NCBI GenBank assembly: GCA_024666565.1
Contig: CP088295.1
Coordinates: 4,960,001 to 5,024,000 of the forward strand
Origin: Svornostia abyssi
GTDB lineage: Bacteria; Actinomycetota; Thermoleophilia; Solirubrobacterales; Solirubrobacteraceae
Direction: 5' to 3'
Length of the DNA stretch: 64,000 bases
The notes beneath the pieces were generated by a model. The model did not search any database. It saw nothing but the letters and a program-made list of their open reading frames with translations, and had not been told where the DNA came from. The translations under genes were made by a program, and so were the position numbers. Below, piece after piece: positions 1 through 8,203 of this stretch. Every line of letters starts with the position of its first letter. Positions within the stretch are counted from its first letter, which is position 1.

Positions 1-87
1 GGCGACGTTCCCGGAGATCGCTTCAAGGTCCGGGGGAAGTTCGGCAGCTTCACGACGACCACGTACTCGCATTCGTACCCTCGCTGA
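1..87 (+). CDS. C-terminal end of an unidentified protein (cut by window edge)
   Basis: Frame 1 is open from the first base to a TGA at 85-87 and encodes 28 residues ending in SYSHSYPR-like text rich in Thr and aromatic residues (TTTTYSHSYPR). The gene body lies outside the window, so no function can be given. It points toward the convergent helicase gene that ends at 120. The fragment is short enough that chance openness cannot be excluded. Confidence 0.35.
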   Translation, partial: GDVPGDRFKVRGKFGSFTTTTYSHSYPR

Positions 88-119
88 CGAGGCGGCGGAC
101 GGCTGGACCACGTGGTGTC

Positions 120-3100
120 TCACACCGCCACGCTGCGCGCCGCCTCGAACACCACCTCCGGCAGTGCGTGCTGCAGCCGCCACGTGAACGCGACCGGCCG
201 GTCGCCCTCATGCTGCTCGTAGGCGAGCGGCCCGGCGAAGAGGTAGGGGGACGCGACCCCGTGCTCGGCCTTGCGCTCGCGCAGGAACAAGTGGACGTGC
301 GTGCCGCGCACCGCGTGCTCGATGTAGCGGCGCACGCTCGGCGACGTCTGCGACTGGATCGACTGCGACTCCCAGTGGAAGCGCTCGCGCGAGACGGCGT
401 AGTCGCGGTACATCGTCGTCGGGCTGTACTCGCGCTCAGCCTTGTGCAGCGTGACGAAGAGCACGTCCGTCTTGGCGGGCTCGATGTACCTGACCCCCTC
501 ACGTGACGGGACCGGGGGACGATCAGGAGTCCCGAGCCCGTAGGCGGCGAGGATCTCCGGCTGGCTGTACCGCGCGTGGACGGCGAGCGGAGTCGCCGGA
601 TCCAGCGACGAGGGCGCCGGCAGGGTCTCGCTGCGCGCGTCCAGAGCGGCGAGCAGCTCGCGCAGTTCCTCGACGACGGCTTGGTGGCGCCAGAGCGCGC
701 GCAGGCCGGCATCGAGGTCACCGAACGGCCGCTTGAGGCCGAACAGGCCCCAGAGAAGCATCGTCGCCAGGCGCTGTTGCCGGACGTTCATCGCGCGGGC
801 CCTCGGCGCCCGGCCGCCAGCGAGCAGCTCGCCGTAGAAGTCGACGCGCTCGGGGTCGTCGACGTGCAGCCATCGGCGAACTGCGCGCAGGAGTGCCTCC
901 TCCTCGTCGGCGCCACCTCGCGGGGCGGCCGGGACTGCTCGCCCGGCGTCCCGGCACAGCGCGGTCCACGACCGGCCGTTCGCGGCATAGACCGCGCGCG
1001 GGGCGCGGCCGGTCTCGGCGAGGAAGTCGTCGAGCGTGATGTCGGCCGCCATGGCGTGTAGCTCCTCGACCAGTCGCGACCAGCGACTGAGGCGGGCGCC
1101 TTCGCGCAGGTTGTCGAGAATGATCTCGCGGCTGACGCGGTCCAGCTCGATGTGGCAGCCGCTGGGCAGGAACGGGAAGTCGTCCTCGACCTGGCGCTGC
1201 ACCGCGCCCCGGCGGACGTCGACCAGTGCGCGCAGACGGTCCTCGAAGCGGAACCGGCGGTGCTGCTGGCCGATGAGGTCGATGACGGTGAGGCTCGCCT
1301 TGCCGTCGGCGTGCCGCAGGCCACGGCCGATCTGCTGGGTGAGGACGGTGGCGCTCTGCGTCGGGCGCAGGAGCAGCACGGTGTCGACGGCGGGGACGTC
1401 GACACCCTCGCCGAGCACATCGACGCTGAACACCACCCGGAGCTCACCCTGGGCAAGCCGGCGCAGGATGCCGGCGCGCTCGTCTCGGGGCGTCGTGCCA
1501 TCGATCGACGCCGACGCCAGGCCGGCCTGGTTGAACGTCCGCGCCATGTAGCGGGCGTGATCAACGGAGACGCAGAACCCGAGCGCCCGCATCCGCTGGG
1601 GATCGAGCACGATCCGCCGGACCGCTTCGAGCACCTTGGCGACGCGGGCGTCGTCGCCGGTGTAGATCCGCTCGAGCTCGCTCACGAGATAGCCGCCACG
1701 CCGCCAGGTCAGAGAGGACAGGTCGACGTCGTCGGCGACGCCGAAGTACTGGAAGGGGACGAGGTGACCGCGGTCGATGGCTTCCCACAGCCGCAGCTCA
1801 ACGGCGATACGCCCGCCGAACCACTCGGTCACGTCCTGCCCGTCCATGCGCTCTGGCGTGGCGGTCAGGCCGAGCAGCTCGCCCGGCCGGAGGTGGTCGA
1901 GCAGCGCACGGTATGTCGGCGCCGCAGCGTGATGGAACTCGTCGACGATGACGACGTCGAACGCGTCGGGTGCGAACTCGGCGATCGTGTCCGGGCGCAG
2001 CGACTGGATCATGGCGAAGACGTGCCGGCCGGCCGCGGCCTGCCCGCCCCCGTGGATCTCGCCGAACGACCCGTCCCGCATGACGTGCCGAAAGGTGCTG
2101 CGAGCCTGTTGCAGGATCTCGTCCCGGTGCGCGACGAAGAGCAGTGAGCGCGGCGTGCCGCCGTCCTGCGCGCACAGCCGCCGGTAGTCCAGCGCGGCGA
2201 GCACTGTCTTGCCGGTGCCGGTTGCGGCGACGACGAGGTTGCGATGCCGTCCGTGGCGGTGACGCTCGATCGCGAGCTCGTCGAGCATCCGCTCTTGATA
2301 CGGCCACGGCTTGACCTCCAGGCCGGCGAAGGAGATGCCCTCGTCACGATCCCCGTGCGTTCCGAGCGCCCGGTCGAGCTCGTCGCCGCGCGCCGCGGGG
2401 TCATAGTCCTCAAACTGCCCGGACTCCCAGTGCGCGTCGAACATCATCCGGACCCGGTCGATGATGTGCGGCGCGTCTGCCTGCGCGACCCGGACGTTCC
2501 ACTCAAGCCCGTCGAACAGCGCGGTGTGGGAAAGGTTCGACGAGCCGACGAACGCCGTCGTCATTCCCGCGGGGCGTTCCATGAGCCATGCCTTGGCGTG
2601 CAGCTTGGTGGTGCGCGCGTCGAAAGCGACGCGCACGTCGGCGCCCAGCCGGACCAGTTCGTCAACGGCGCGGCGCTGCGTCGCGCCCATGTAGGTCGTG
2701 GTGATGACGCGGACCGTCCCGCCGCGGTCGATGACGCCGCGCAGCGGTTCGCGGATCGCGTTCACCACTGTCCAGATGACGAACGCGCAGATGAGGTCGA
2801 CGCGCGCGGCGCTCGCCAGCTCGTGGCGCAGCTCGGCCCCGATGTTCGGCTGCCCTTCGGCGTTGACGAGCAGGTCGCTGACGGAGAACGCCGTCTTCGG
2901 ACGCGGCGCCCGTGCTGCGCCGGGCGCGGCGAGGATTTCCGTGAGGATCTCGGGGGGCGTCACGACCCCGTCGCCCTCGTCGGCCTTCGCCGCCGCGAGC
3001 AGCGCGTTGAGCTGCGCGGCGAGCTGGCCGACTTGCTCAGAGCTGCCTGCGAGCAGCCGCTCGATCGCGCGGGCGAGGTGCCGCGCGAGCCGGCCGGGCG

Positions 3101-3209
3101 CCTCGGCGTCGTCGAGCGCCTCGCGGAGCACCCGCCCGTCTTCGAGTCGCTCAAGCTCGCGGGCGAGCCGGCGGGTCAGCAGCTCGTCGCGGACACCCGG
3201 CTCAGCCAC
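120..3209 (-). CDS. SauUSI-like PLD nuclease-SF2 helicase-DUF3427 protein, putative type IV restriction enzyme
   Basis: About 1029 residues in three modules. An N-terminal phospholipase-D-type nuclease has HxK at H204/K206 followed by GSSNLS. An SF2 helicase has Walker A ATGTGKT near 329-335, DEFH near 423-426, TATPER near 449 and motif VI QIGRGLRH near 626-633. A long DUF3427-type C-terminus follows. This order is that of SauUSI, an ATP-dependent enzyme that cuts DNA carrying modified cytosine. The PLD motif has Glu where HxKx4D expects Asp. I chose GTG at 3207-3209 because it overlaps the stop of the upstream HNH gene (GTGGCTGA), implying coupled translation. A longer start at 3248 is possible but would lie deep in the HNH gene. 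Family call is firm; the restriction role is inferred. Confidence 0.85.
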   Translation of the reverse strand: MAEPGVRDELLTRRLARELERLEDGRVLREALDDAEAPGRLARHLARAIERLLAGSSEQVGQLAAQLNALLAAAKADEGDGVVTPPEILTEILAAPGAARAPRPKTAFSVSDLLVNAEGQPNIGAELRHELASAARVDLICAFVIWTVVNAIREPLRGVIDRGGTVRVITTTYMGATQRRAVDELVRLGADVRVAFDARTTKLHAKAWLMERPAGMTTAFVGSSNLSHTALFDGLEWNVRVAQADAPHIIDRVRMMFDAHWESGQFEDYDPAARGDELDRALGTHGDRDEGISFAGLEVKPWPYQERMLDELAIERHRHGRHRNLVVAATGTGKTVLAALDYRRLCAQDGGTPRSLLFVAHRDEILQQARSTFRHVMRDGSFGEIHGGGQAAAGRHVFAMIQSLRPDTIAEFAPDAFDVVIVDEFHHAAAPTYRALLDHLRPGELLGLTATPERMDGQDVTEWFGGRIAVELRLWEAIDRGHLVPFQYFGVADDVDLSSLTWRRGGYLVSELERIYTGDDARVAKVLEAVRRIVLDPQRMRALGFCVSVDHARYMARTFNQAGLASASIDGTTPRDERAGILRRLAQGELRVVFSVDVLGEGVDVPAVDTVLLLRPTQSATVLTQQIGRGLRHADGKASLTVIDLIGQQHRRFRFEDRLRALVDVRRGAVQRQVEDDFPFLPSGCHIELDRVSREIILDNLREGARLSRWSRLVEELHAMAADITLDDFLAETGRAPRAVYAANGRSWTALCRDAGRAVPAAPRGGADEEEALLRAVRRWLHVDDPERVDFYGELLAGGRAPRARAMNVRQQRLATMLLWGLFGLKRPFGDLDAGLRALWRHQAVVEELRELLAALDARSETLPAPSSLDPATPLAVHARYSQPEILAAYGLGTPDRPPVPSREGVRYIEPAKTDVLFVTLHKAEREYSPTTMYRDYAVSRERFHWESQSIQSQTSPSVRRYIEHAVRGTHVHLFLRERKAEHGVASPYLFAGPLAYEQHEGDRPVAFTWRLQHALPEVVFEAARSVAV

Positions 3210-4125
3210 GGAACACCGTCTCGGCGTGCCAGGCCAGCGCGTCGGCATCCGGTCGGGCGTCCGGGTCGTGTGGCAGCTCGATGCGCCGGCCGTCCATCGC
3301 GTAGTACGCGCGCCCGTTCTCGTACTCGTCGTGCAGGGCGCCGCTGACGGCGAACCGCAGGTCGGGCCGAACGGTGACGTAGCCGAGGTCGAACAGGCGG
3401 TGCAGGTCGCGCCGGAGCGGCAGGCCGTTGGCGACGGCGTGCTCGCCGCCGTCGGCGAAGGGCCTGATGTGCGCGGCTTCGAGCACCGGCAGCGAATGCT
3501 CGGTCGTCACCGCGCAGGCGCCGCCGTACGCGTCCATGACCGCGATGCGAAACGCGCCCTGCCCGAGACGCGGCCTGATCAGGGTCGGAGCGCCGCGCCG
3601 TGCGTCGTCCTGCGCCTGCACCGCCCATTCGACCCGCGCGGCGGCAGCCCGGTCCAAGCAGTCGCGCCAGAGCCGCGCTCCCTCCCCGTGGGAGAGGTCG
3701 TACGTCCGGCCGCTGACGATGTTGCGCTTCCAGTCCGCGGGGATGGCGACCCACTCGTCGGGCGGGAAGAACACCGGCGCGGCGATCGAGATGCACCCGA
3801 TCTGCGTGTCAGCGTGCAGCCGCGCTCCGCGATCGGACGACAGCCGTGCGAGCCGCGCACGAAACGCCCGCTCGTCGGACACGCCGTTGTCGGTGCCGAA
3901 CACCTCCCAGGCGCGCCATAGCGGCAGCCGAGCAAAGCGCGCGAACAGCCCGAACCCGCCGATGCCGTCATGTGGCGCCTTGAGCTTGAAGAAGAACGGC
4001 CCGCCTGGCTGCAGCGCGCGGAACGGACCGCCCCCGGGTCGCCAGAAGTTGACCTCGTCCACGGGCTGGCGGGCCAGGAAGTACTGGTACCAGCCGTGGT
4101 CGGTGGGAGCGACGAAGCCGTGCAC
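3202..4125 (-). CDS. HNH endonuclease with N-terminal EVE/PUA-like domain
   Basis: 307 residues from a GTG start. The C-terminal half carries an HNH core with AAHIRPF (H219), NGLPL (N233) and DLHRLFD (H242), as in the HNH_2 family. The first ~130 residues (WYQYFLARQ, EVNFW, FFFKLKAP, GGFG, W..FG) resemble PUA/EVE-like reader folds that in other HNH proteins sense modified bases; this part is a weaker recognition. The gene is first in a two-gene minus-strand unit and overlaps the PLD-helicase by 8 nt. The pair therefore looks like a two-component, modification-dependent restriction module. The upstream 114 bp separates it from a divergent hypothetical gene. Confidence 0.8.
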   Translation of the reverse strand: MHGFVAPTDHGWYQYFLARQPVDEVNFWRPGGGPFRALQPGGPFFFKLKAPHDGIGGFGLFARFARLPLWRAWEVFGTDNGVSDERAFRARLARLSSDRGARLHADTQIGCISIAAPVFFPPDEWVAIPADWKRNIVSGRTYDLSHGEGARLWRDCLDRAAAARVEWAVQAQDDARRGAPTLIRPRLGQGAFRIAVMDAYGGACAVTTEHSLPVLEAAHIRPFADGGEHAVANGLPLRRDLHRLFDLGYVTVRPDLRFAVSGALHDEYENGRAYYAMDGRRIELPHDPDARPDADALAWHAETVFRG

Positions 4126-4211
4126 GCGAGTCGGTGAAGCGCGCGGCGCTGCGCACCCCAGCGGAGCCTATCCCACCAAGGTGTGACAAGTCTGCGCACT
4201 TCGGGCTGTTC

Positions 4212-4224
4212 CCCCGATTCGGGG
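4212..4224. promoter_or_regulatory. 13-bp palindrome in a divergent intergenic region
   Basis: CCCCGA-T-TCGGGG lies 15 bp before the ATG at 4240 and between the divergent HNH gene and the hypothetical gene. It could be an operator, but short GC palindromes are common at this base composition. Confidence 0.25.
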
Positions 4225-4239
4225 CGCACCATCCATCCC

Positions 4240-5178
4240 ATGCCCCACACCGATGCCCCGCCGCCCGAGCTGCTCACCCCCGACGACATCCAGGCGCTCC
4301 GCGACTGGGCGTTCGCCCGCATGGCGGCGGACGGGCACGACGAGGTCCTCGACGTCCTCGCCGGCTACAGCGAGCTCGCGCACCCGACCGTCGACGGCTT
4401 CGCCGAGCTCGAGGTCGAGCTGTACCTCCGCATCGGCGTCGCCACCGACCGCCCGTACCTCATCGCGATCTCCACCGAGTGGCTCGTCGAGCCGGCGTAC
4501 GAGGACCCTCCCCCGCGCCTGCAGTTCCTGCTGTCGGTCGGCGCGGCGTGGCAGGTGGGGCAGTGCCCGCGCATCGATCGGCTGCGGCGCCTGCGGCGCC
4601 TGCTCGGTGCCGCGCGCACTGGGCTGCAGGCCAGCCTCGCGTCGGGGCAGCTCGACGACAGCGACGCTGCCGAGTGCCGGGCGGCCCTGGCCACACTGTA
4701 CGCCGGTGCCTTCCGGACCGCGGAGGTCGCGGCCCGTCCGGTCCTGCCCGCCACCACATCAGGAGAGGTCGCCGACGCCTGGCTGAGGCTGCGCGGCGCC
4801 CGCCGCTCGACCGAGCCGGGTGCCGCATCCCTCGCCGCGCTACAGATCCTGCGGCGACTCGCGACGTGGTGTGAGCCCCGGTGGCCGACGGTCGGTGGCC
4901 CGTGGTGGACCTCCGAGACGTTCGGCGTGACGATCGACCTGGCCGAGCCGGCCCACGACCGTGAACGTCACCGCTTCGCGCTGGCGGACGTCGTGAGCGA
5001 GGCCGAGGACGTCTGGGCGCAGCTCGAGATGGCGGAAGCTTGCAGCGAAGACGAGGAAGCGCTCGCGCTTGAGCGCCAGGCTGTGGCGCTCGCCGAGGAG
5101 GCGCTTGCGCACGCGTGCCTCAGCGGCCTCGTTGACGGATCTGCCGATCGTCGACTCAGCCTTCCTATCGGCTGTTAA
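4240..5178 (+). CDS. Hypothetical protein, helical, unknown family
   Basis: 312 residues from ATG 4240; an in-frame start at 4183 would add a Ser/Pro-rich leader that looks non-coding. The protein is acidic and Ala/Leu-rich. It has a mixed N-terminal part (VELYLRIGVATDRPYLIAIS), an Arg-rich helix near residue 105 (RLRRLRRLLGAA) and a long C-terminal helix rich in Glu/Ala. I do not recognise a family. The stop at 5176-5178 directly abuts the operator of the next toxin-antitoxin pair. Whether it belongs with the restriction module on its other side is unknown. Confidence 0.65.
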   Translation: MPHTDAPPPELLTPDDIQALRDWAFARMAADGHDEVLDVLAGYSELAHPTVDGFAELEVELYLRIGVATDRPYLIAISTEWLVEPAYEDPPPRLQFLLSVGAAWQVGQCPRIDRLRRLRRLLGAARTGLQASLASGQLDDSDAAECRAALATLYAGAFRTAEVAARPVLPATTSGEVADAWLRLRGARRSTEPGAASLAALQILRRLATWCEPRWPTVGGPWWTSETFGVTIDLAEPAHDRERHRFALADVVSEAEDVWAQLEMAEACSEDEEALALERQAVALAEEALAHACLSGLVDGSADRRLSLPIGC

Positions 5179-5194
5179 CATGCTTTGGGCATGT
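5178..5194. promoter_or_regulatory. Probable antitoxin operator, ACATGC-N5-GCATGT
   Basis: A perfect 6-bp inverted repeat with a 5-bp spacer covers the ATG of the RHH antitoxin at 5191. The same half-sites and the same spacing occur before the paralogous antitoxin (12129-12145), which supports autoregulatory binding by these FitA/VapB-like proteins. Confidence 0.6.
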
Positions 5195-5424
5195 CGCGCA
5201 TGATTCAGGTCAAGAACGTTCCCGAGCATGTACACCGTGCGCTGAAGGCGCGGGCCGCGCTGCGCGGCCAAACCCTCAGCGACTACGTCCGCGGGGAACT
5301 CGAGCGCGCTGCGAATCGGCCGTCACCTGAAGAGCTCATGGCACGCTTCGAACACGACGCCCCCGCCGAACTCGGCGCGAGCGCAGCCAAGGACGTCCGG
5401 CGCGCGCGAGATCGCGCCGCGTGA
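5191..5424 (+). CDS. FitA/VapB-like ribbon-helix-helix antitoxin
   Basis: 77 residues. The N-terminal strand IQVKNVPEHVHRALK followed by RGQTLSDYVRGEL is the FitA-like RHH DNA-binding signature; the Arg/Asp-rich tail would wrap the toxin. The start at 5191 sits within the right arm of an inverted repeat; a TTG six bases upstream is less likely. Its stop overlaps the PIN gene start by 4 nt (GTGA). It closely resembles the antitoxin at 12161 (NVPE, LKARAA, GQSLSDYV). The dimer should repress its own operon and neutralise the adjacent PIN RNase. Confidence 0.88.
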   Translation: MSRMIQVKNVPEHVHRALKARAALRGQTLSDYVRGELERAANRPSPEELMARFEHDAPAELGASAAKDVRRARDRAA

Positions 5425-5828
5425 GCGTCGTCGACGCATCGCTGCTCATCGACGTCGTCGTGGGGCTGCCGGCGGGGCGACCCTGGCGACGGTGGATGGC
5501 GGAGGCCGAACGCCTCGCCGCCCCGGACTGCATCGGAGTCGAGATCGGCCGGTACCTGCGCCGCCAGCTCCTCGCCGAGCGACTCCCCGAAGCTGACGCC
5601 CGCCGCGCGCTCGGAACGACGCACGCCCTCGGGCTGGACCTCTACCCGACGCTCCCGCTGCTCTCCGACGCGCTCGAACATCGGCACACGATCACCTTCG
5701 ACGATGCGCTCTACGTCGTGCTCGCTCAACGCTTGGGTGAGCCGCTCGCGACGACCGACGTCCGGCTGGCGCGCGCGGCCGCCGCGCTGGGGGTTCAGAT
5801 CGTCACCCCGTCGGCGGGATCAGGCTAG
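5421..5828 (+). CDS. VapC/FitB-like PIN-domain toxin
   Basis: 135 residues from GTG 5421. Acidic PIN residues are visible: VVDASLLID at the N-terminus, the mid-protein Glu in GVEIGRYL, FDDALYV and TTDVRLA near the C-terminus. PIN toxins are Mg-dependent RNases, often cutting tRNA or rRNA. It is coupled by a GTGA overlap to its RHH antitoxin. The 3' end meets a minus-strand reading frame ending at 5825. Confidence 0.88.
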   Translation: MSVVDASLLIDVVVGLPAGRPWRRWMAEAERLAAPDCIGVEIGRYLRRQLLAERLPEADARRALGTTHALGLDLYPTLPLLSDALEHRHTITFDDALYVVLAQRLGEPLATTDVRLARAAAALGVQIVTPSAGSG

Positions 5829-6208
5829 GCCCGGGGTGCCGGCACGAACACCTCGTCGCCCGGCGCCTCGACCCGGACAAGCTTGATCGTCCACTGCGTC
5901 TCGTCCGGTGCCGTCCACCTCGCCAGGCCGGCAGGGATCGTGAGGATCGGCGTCGGGACCCGCAGCGGATACGTGTTCTCGCTTTCGCCGTGCCAGGCCG
6001 TCCACCACGTCTGGGCGCTGGCCACGATCGTGTCGCCGGGCCAGCACCCGACGTCGAACAGCCGGGTCGGCGCACGCTGGGCGCGCGCCCATTCGGAGTC
6101 CGGCGCGCCCGCGAGCAGCTGTCCGAGCGGAGCGTGACCCGGCCGTTGCCGGTCGACAGCGTCGCCCGCACGATCGTGGCGGAGCTGCCGGTCGCCGACC
6201 AGGTTCAC
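5825..6208 (-). pseudogene. Probable gene remnant, minus strand, unknown family
   Basis: From about 6125 down to the stop at 5825 the minus strand reads like a genuine C-terminus (RLFDVGCWPGDTIVAS, WWTAWHGESENTYPL, ARWTAPDETQWTIKLV). Upstream the same frame becomes Arg/Asp/His-rich and improbable. A second frame reads protein-like text instead (SSATIVRATLSTGNGRVTL). This suggests a frameshifted and truncated gene. The GTG at 6206-6208 is the farthest plausible start in frame. The stretch 6209-6403 holds no convincing gene. Family not recognised. Confidence 0.35.
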
Positions 6209-6403
6209 AACGCCTCGTAGGGGACGATCGTCGTACCCGGGCTTCGCCGCCCCCGCTCCGCTCCGACTCAGACCTGGCGCCGCGGGGCAGACGCGTGTCG
6301 AACCTGCAACACCTGCGCGCGCAAGTCGTCTTGTTCGCGCACGCCCGCACGCACATCCTCGTGGGATGCCTTCCGCCGAACCACGAGCCGGTAACCCCCG
6401 CTC

Positions 6404-6688
6404 GTGCTGATCCTCGAACTGGTGATCAACCACCTCGCGGCGGAGAAGCTGACCGATCGACGCATCAGCGAGCGAGATGTCCGTGAGGTCATCAGTAACG
6501 GTCCGCTCGTGGTCCCGAACCCGCTGCCGCGGGTCCGGGGAAGCATCGTTGCGATCGGAATGACAAACGGGGCGCGGTTCCTCACGCTGATTCTGCAACC
6601 GGATGTGGACAGCCCGACCCGGTGGCATGTCATGACGGGTTGGGACGCGTCCGCGCGACAGATCGATGCCTTCCATCGGCGTGGCTAG
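6404..6688 (+). CDS. Putative BrnT/RelE-like toxin of a toxin-first TA pair
   Basis: 94 residues from GTG 6404. The layout ERDVREVISNGPLVV, then a GSIVAIGMTNG strand, FLTLILQPD and WHVMTGWDAS matches small BrnT-like RNase-fold proteins, in which a helix with D-V-REV precedes beta strands ending in a (V/T)xWDA motif. It is followed, after a strong AGGAGG, by an RHH protein, giving the toxin-first order typical of brnT-brnA. Assignment rests on pattern and context, not on a diagnostic catalytic residue. Confidence 0.55.
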   Translation: MLILELVINHLAAEKLTDRRISERDVREVISNGPLVVPNPLPRVRGSIVAIGMTNGARFLTLILQPDVDSPTRWHVMTGWDASARQIDAFHRRG

Positions 6689-6697
6689 AGGAGGATG

Positions 6698-6916
6698 ATG
6701 AGCGACGTGATCCCTGAACCGACCAGCGACGACATCGATCGGCTTCTCGCTGATCGGCCGGATGCCGGCGGGCGCCTCCCGCCGCGCGACGACGTCAGCG
6801 TGCATATCGAGGTACCCGTCGACAGCGGCACCCTCGCGCGGTTGCAGGAACGGGCCGAGCGAGCTGGCGTCTCCCTCACGGACGTCGTCAGAGATCTTCT
6901 GCGGCGCGCTGCGTAG
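6698..6916 (+). CDS. Ribbon-helix-helix antitoxin (BrnA/CopG-like)
   Basis: 72 residues from ATG 6698; ATG 6695 is also possible, but AGGAGG at 6688-6693 gives better spacing to 6698. The N-terminal half is acidic (DDIDRLLADRPDAGG). The C-terminal half holds VHIEVPVDSGTLARLQ and SLTDVVRDLLRRA, an RHH with the strand first. This arrangement (toxin-binding part before the RHH) is what BrnA-type antitoxins show. Partner is the toxin-like gene ending at 6688. Confidence 0.7.
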   Translation: MSDVIPEPTSDDIDRLLADRPDAGGRLPPRDDVSVHIEVPVDSGTLARLQERAERAGVSLTDVVRDLLRRAA

Positions 6917-6952
6917 CCGCGTCCCGACCGTCCCCGCAAAGCCACCGAAACG

Positions 6953-7429
6953 TCATCGCTGCCGGACGGCATCGCGCGGGCGGATGTACCCGCCGCGGTT
7001 ATACGGAGTGCGCCGCAGGAACGCGTTGAGCTCTTCGATGTCGAGGCGGGTCACACCCCCGGCCTGCGCTGCCATGTGCTCGGACAGGAAGACCATGTCG
7101 TTCATGAACCCGAGCACGCTCCGACTGGCGGTCCGCGCGACCTGCACGTGCGTGGGATCCAGCGGGCCGAGGCAGCCAGGCAGGAGGCCCTCGTCGGCCA
7201 GGGCGGTGGCGACAGTGCCCGCAACGAAGTGGCCGAAGTGCGAGAGCTGCGGCTTGCGGACGTCAGCGACAAACACCGGGAACAGCGTTTCGGCGTGCAC
7301 GAGAAGTACGCACTTGCGCCGGTTGATCCACACGAGGTTGGCGTACCAATCGTCGGGCCCGGATGGAGCGTCCGCGATGTCGACGGGCGCAAGCAGTTTC
7401 AGCAGCCGCGCGGTGCAGCGGACGATCAC
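6953..7429 (-). CDS. DUF6933-family protein
   Basis: 158 residues from GTG 7427-7429, where the reading VIVRCTARLLKLL gives the usual start of this family; an ATG at 7510 would add 27 residues. Typical family text is WYANLVWINRRKCVLLVHAETLFPVF and FMNDMVFLSEHM. The biochemical role of DUF6933 is unknown to me. It is divergent from the gene at 7556, with a 17-bp palindrome between the upstream ATG candidate and that gene. Confidence 0.75.
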   Translation of the reverse strand: MIVRCTARLLKLLAPVDIADAPSGPDDWYANLVWINRRKCVLLVHAETLFPVFVADVRKPQLSHFGHFVAGTVATALADEGLLPGCLGPLDPTHVQVARTASRSVLGFMNDMVFLSEHMAAQAGGVTRLDIEELNAFLRRTPYNRGGYIRPRDAVRQR

Positions 7430-7516
7430 CGGATCACCGCGAGCATCCGATGGCGCGCATTTCACATCGGCGAGGGTTGAGCCAGCACAGAACGCGCGCT
7501 GGATCGTCACGTTTGC

Positions 7517-7533
7517 GCGTTGTCTGACAACGC
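7517..7533. promoter_or_regulatory. 17-bp hyphenated palindrome between divergent genes
   Basis: GCGTTGTC-T-GACAACGC has perfect 8-bp arms around one base. It lies between the minus-strand DUF6933 gene and the plus-strand gene at 7556. It has the size and symmetry of a dimeric repressor site. Confidence 0.5.
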
Positions 7534-7555
7534 ATCTCCGCCGAGGCTACCCGGC

Positions 7556-7936
7556 ATGCGCAATCACGTCATCCACGGCACCTCCGACCCCAGCGACGAG
7601 CCCAACTGGCAGCCGTTGCTCGACCTCATCGGCGAGCACCTCACGGGCTTCTTCATGTGGATGAACCAGATCCAACTCGAGGATGACCGCGTGGCCCACG
7701 CCTACAAGCACCACGTCACGCGCCGGTACCTCCACATCGCCGAAGACGGCACGACCTTCGGCTACGTCGGATTCGGCACCTACGACGAGATCAATCCGAA
7801 CACCGCAATCTCCGACGCTTTCGTGGGGTGGGAGACGCTTGGGTCCCAGGAGCAGTTCGACACGACGCTGAGAGAGCTCCGCGGCGTCCACGGTGAGGTC
7901 GGGAACGCGTACCTCGAGCGGATCTCGCAGACATGA
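7556..7936 (+). CDS. Hypothetical protein
   Basis: 126 residues from ATG 7556 (MRNHVIHGTSDPSDEPNW). The sequence reads as a compact globular domain with FFMWMNQIQLED, YKHHVTRRYLHIAEDG and FGYVGFGTYDEI. I do not recognise the family. It ends 12 bases before the next antitoxin and is divergent from DUF6933. A TTG at 7520 opens the same frame but would put the palindrome inside the coding region. Confidence 0.6.
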   Translation: MRNHVIHGTSDPSDEPNWQPLLDLIGEHLTGFFMWMNQIQLEDDRVAHAYKHHVTRRYLHIAEDGTTFGYVGFGTYDEINPNTAISDAFVGWETLGSQEQFDTTLRELRGVHGEVGNAYLERISQT

Positions 7937-7948
7937 GCCTGCTACTGT

Positions 7949-8203
7949 ATGCACATGTTGGACCGTCGGCTCCAAGTCCTCGTCGACGCCGAGCGATACG
8001 CCCGCCTGGAGGCGCTCGCACAGGAGCGCGGCACATCGATCGGAGCCATCGTGCGTGAGGCCATCGACCGGGGACTCAGCGACCCGTCGTCCCGTCGTGC
8101 CGCGGCAGGCCGGCGCCTCTTGTCGGCCGACCCCATGCCGGTGCCCGCCGATCCGGCGGACCTGCGTGCGGAGCTCGATGCCGCGCGCGACCGCGCGCGA
8201 TGA
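7949..8203 (+). CDS. CopG/RHH-type antitoxin
   Basis: 84 residues from ATG 7949, or 82 from ATG 7955. RRLQVLVDAERYARLEALAQ and GTSIGAIVREAIDRGL form a CopG-type ribbon-helix-helix, different from the FitA type seen at 5191 and 12161. The C-terminal Pro/Arg-rich tail likely contacts the toxin. Its stop overlaps the PIN gene by ATGA. Confidence 0.85.
   Translation: MHMLDRRLQVLVDAERYARLEALAQERGTSIGAIVREAIDRGLSDPSSRRAAAGRRLLSADPMPVPADPADLRAELDAARDRAR

Noticed and set aside
4183..4239. Upstream start for the hypothetical gene at 4240
   Set aside because: The added Ser/Arg/Thr/Pro leader looks non-coding and would place the palindrome inside the gene.
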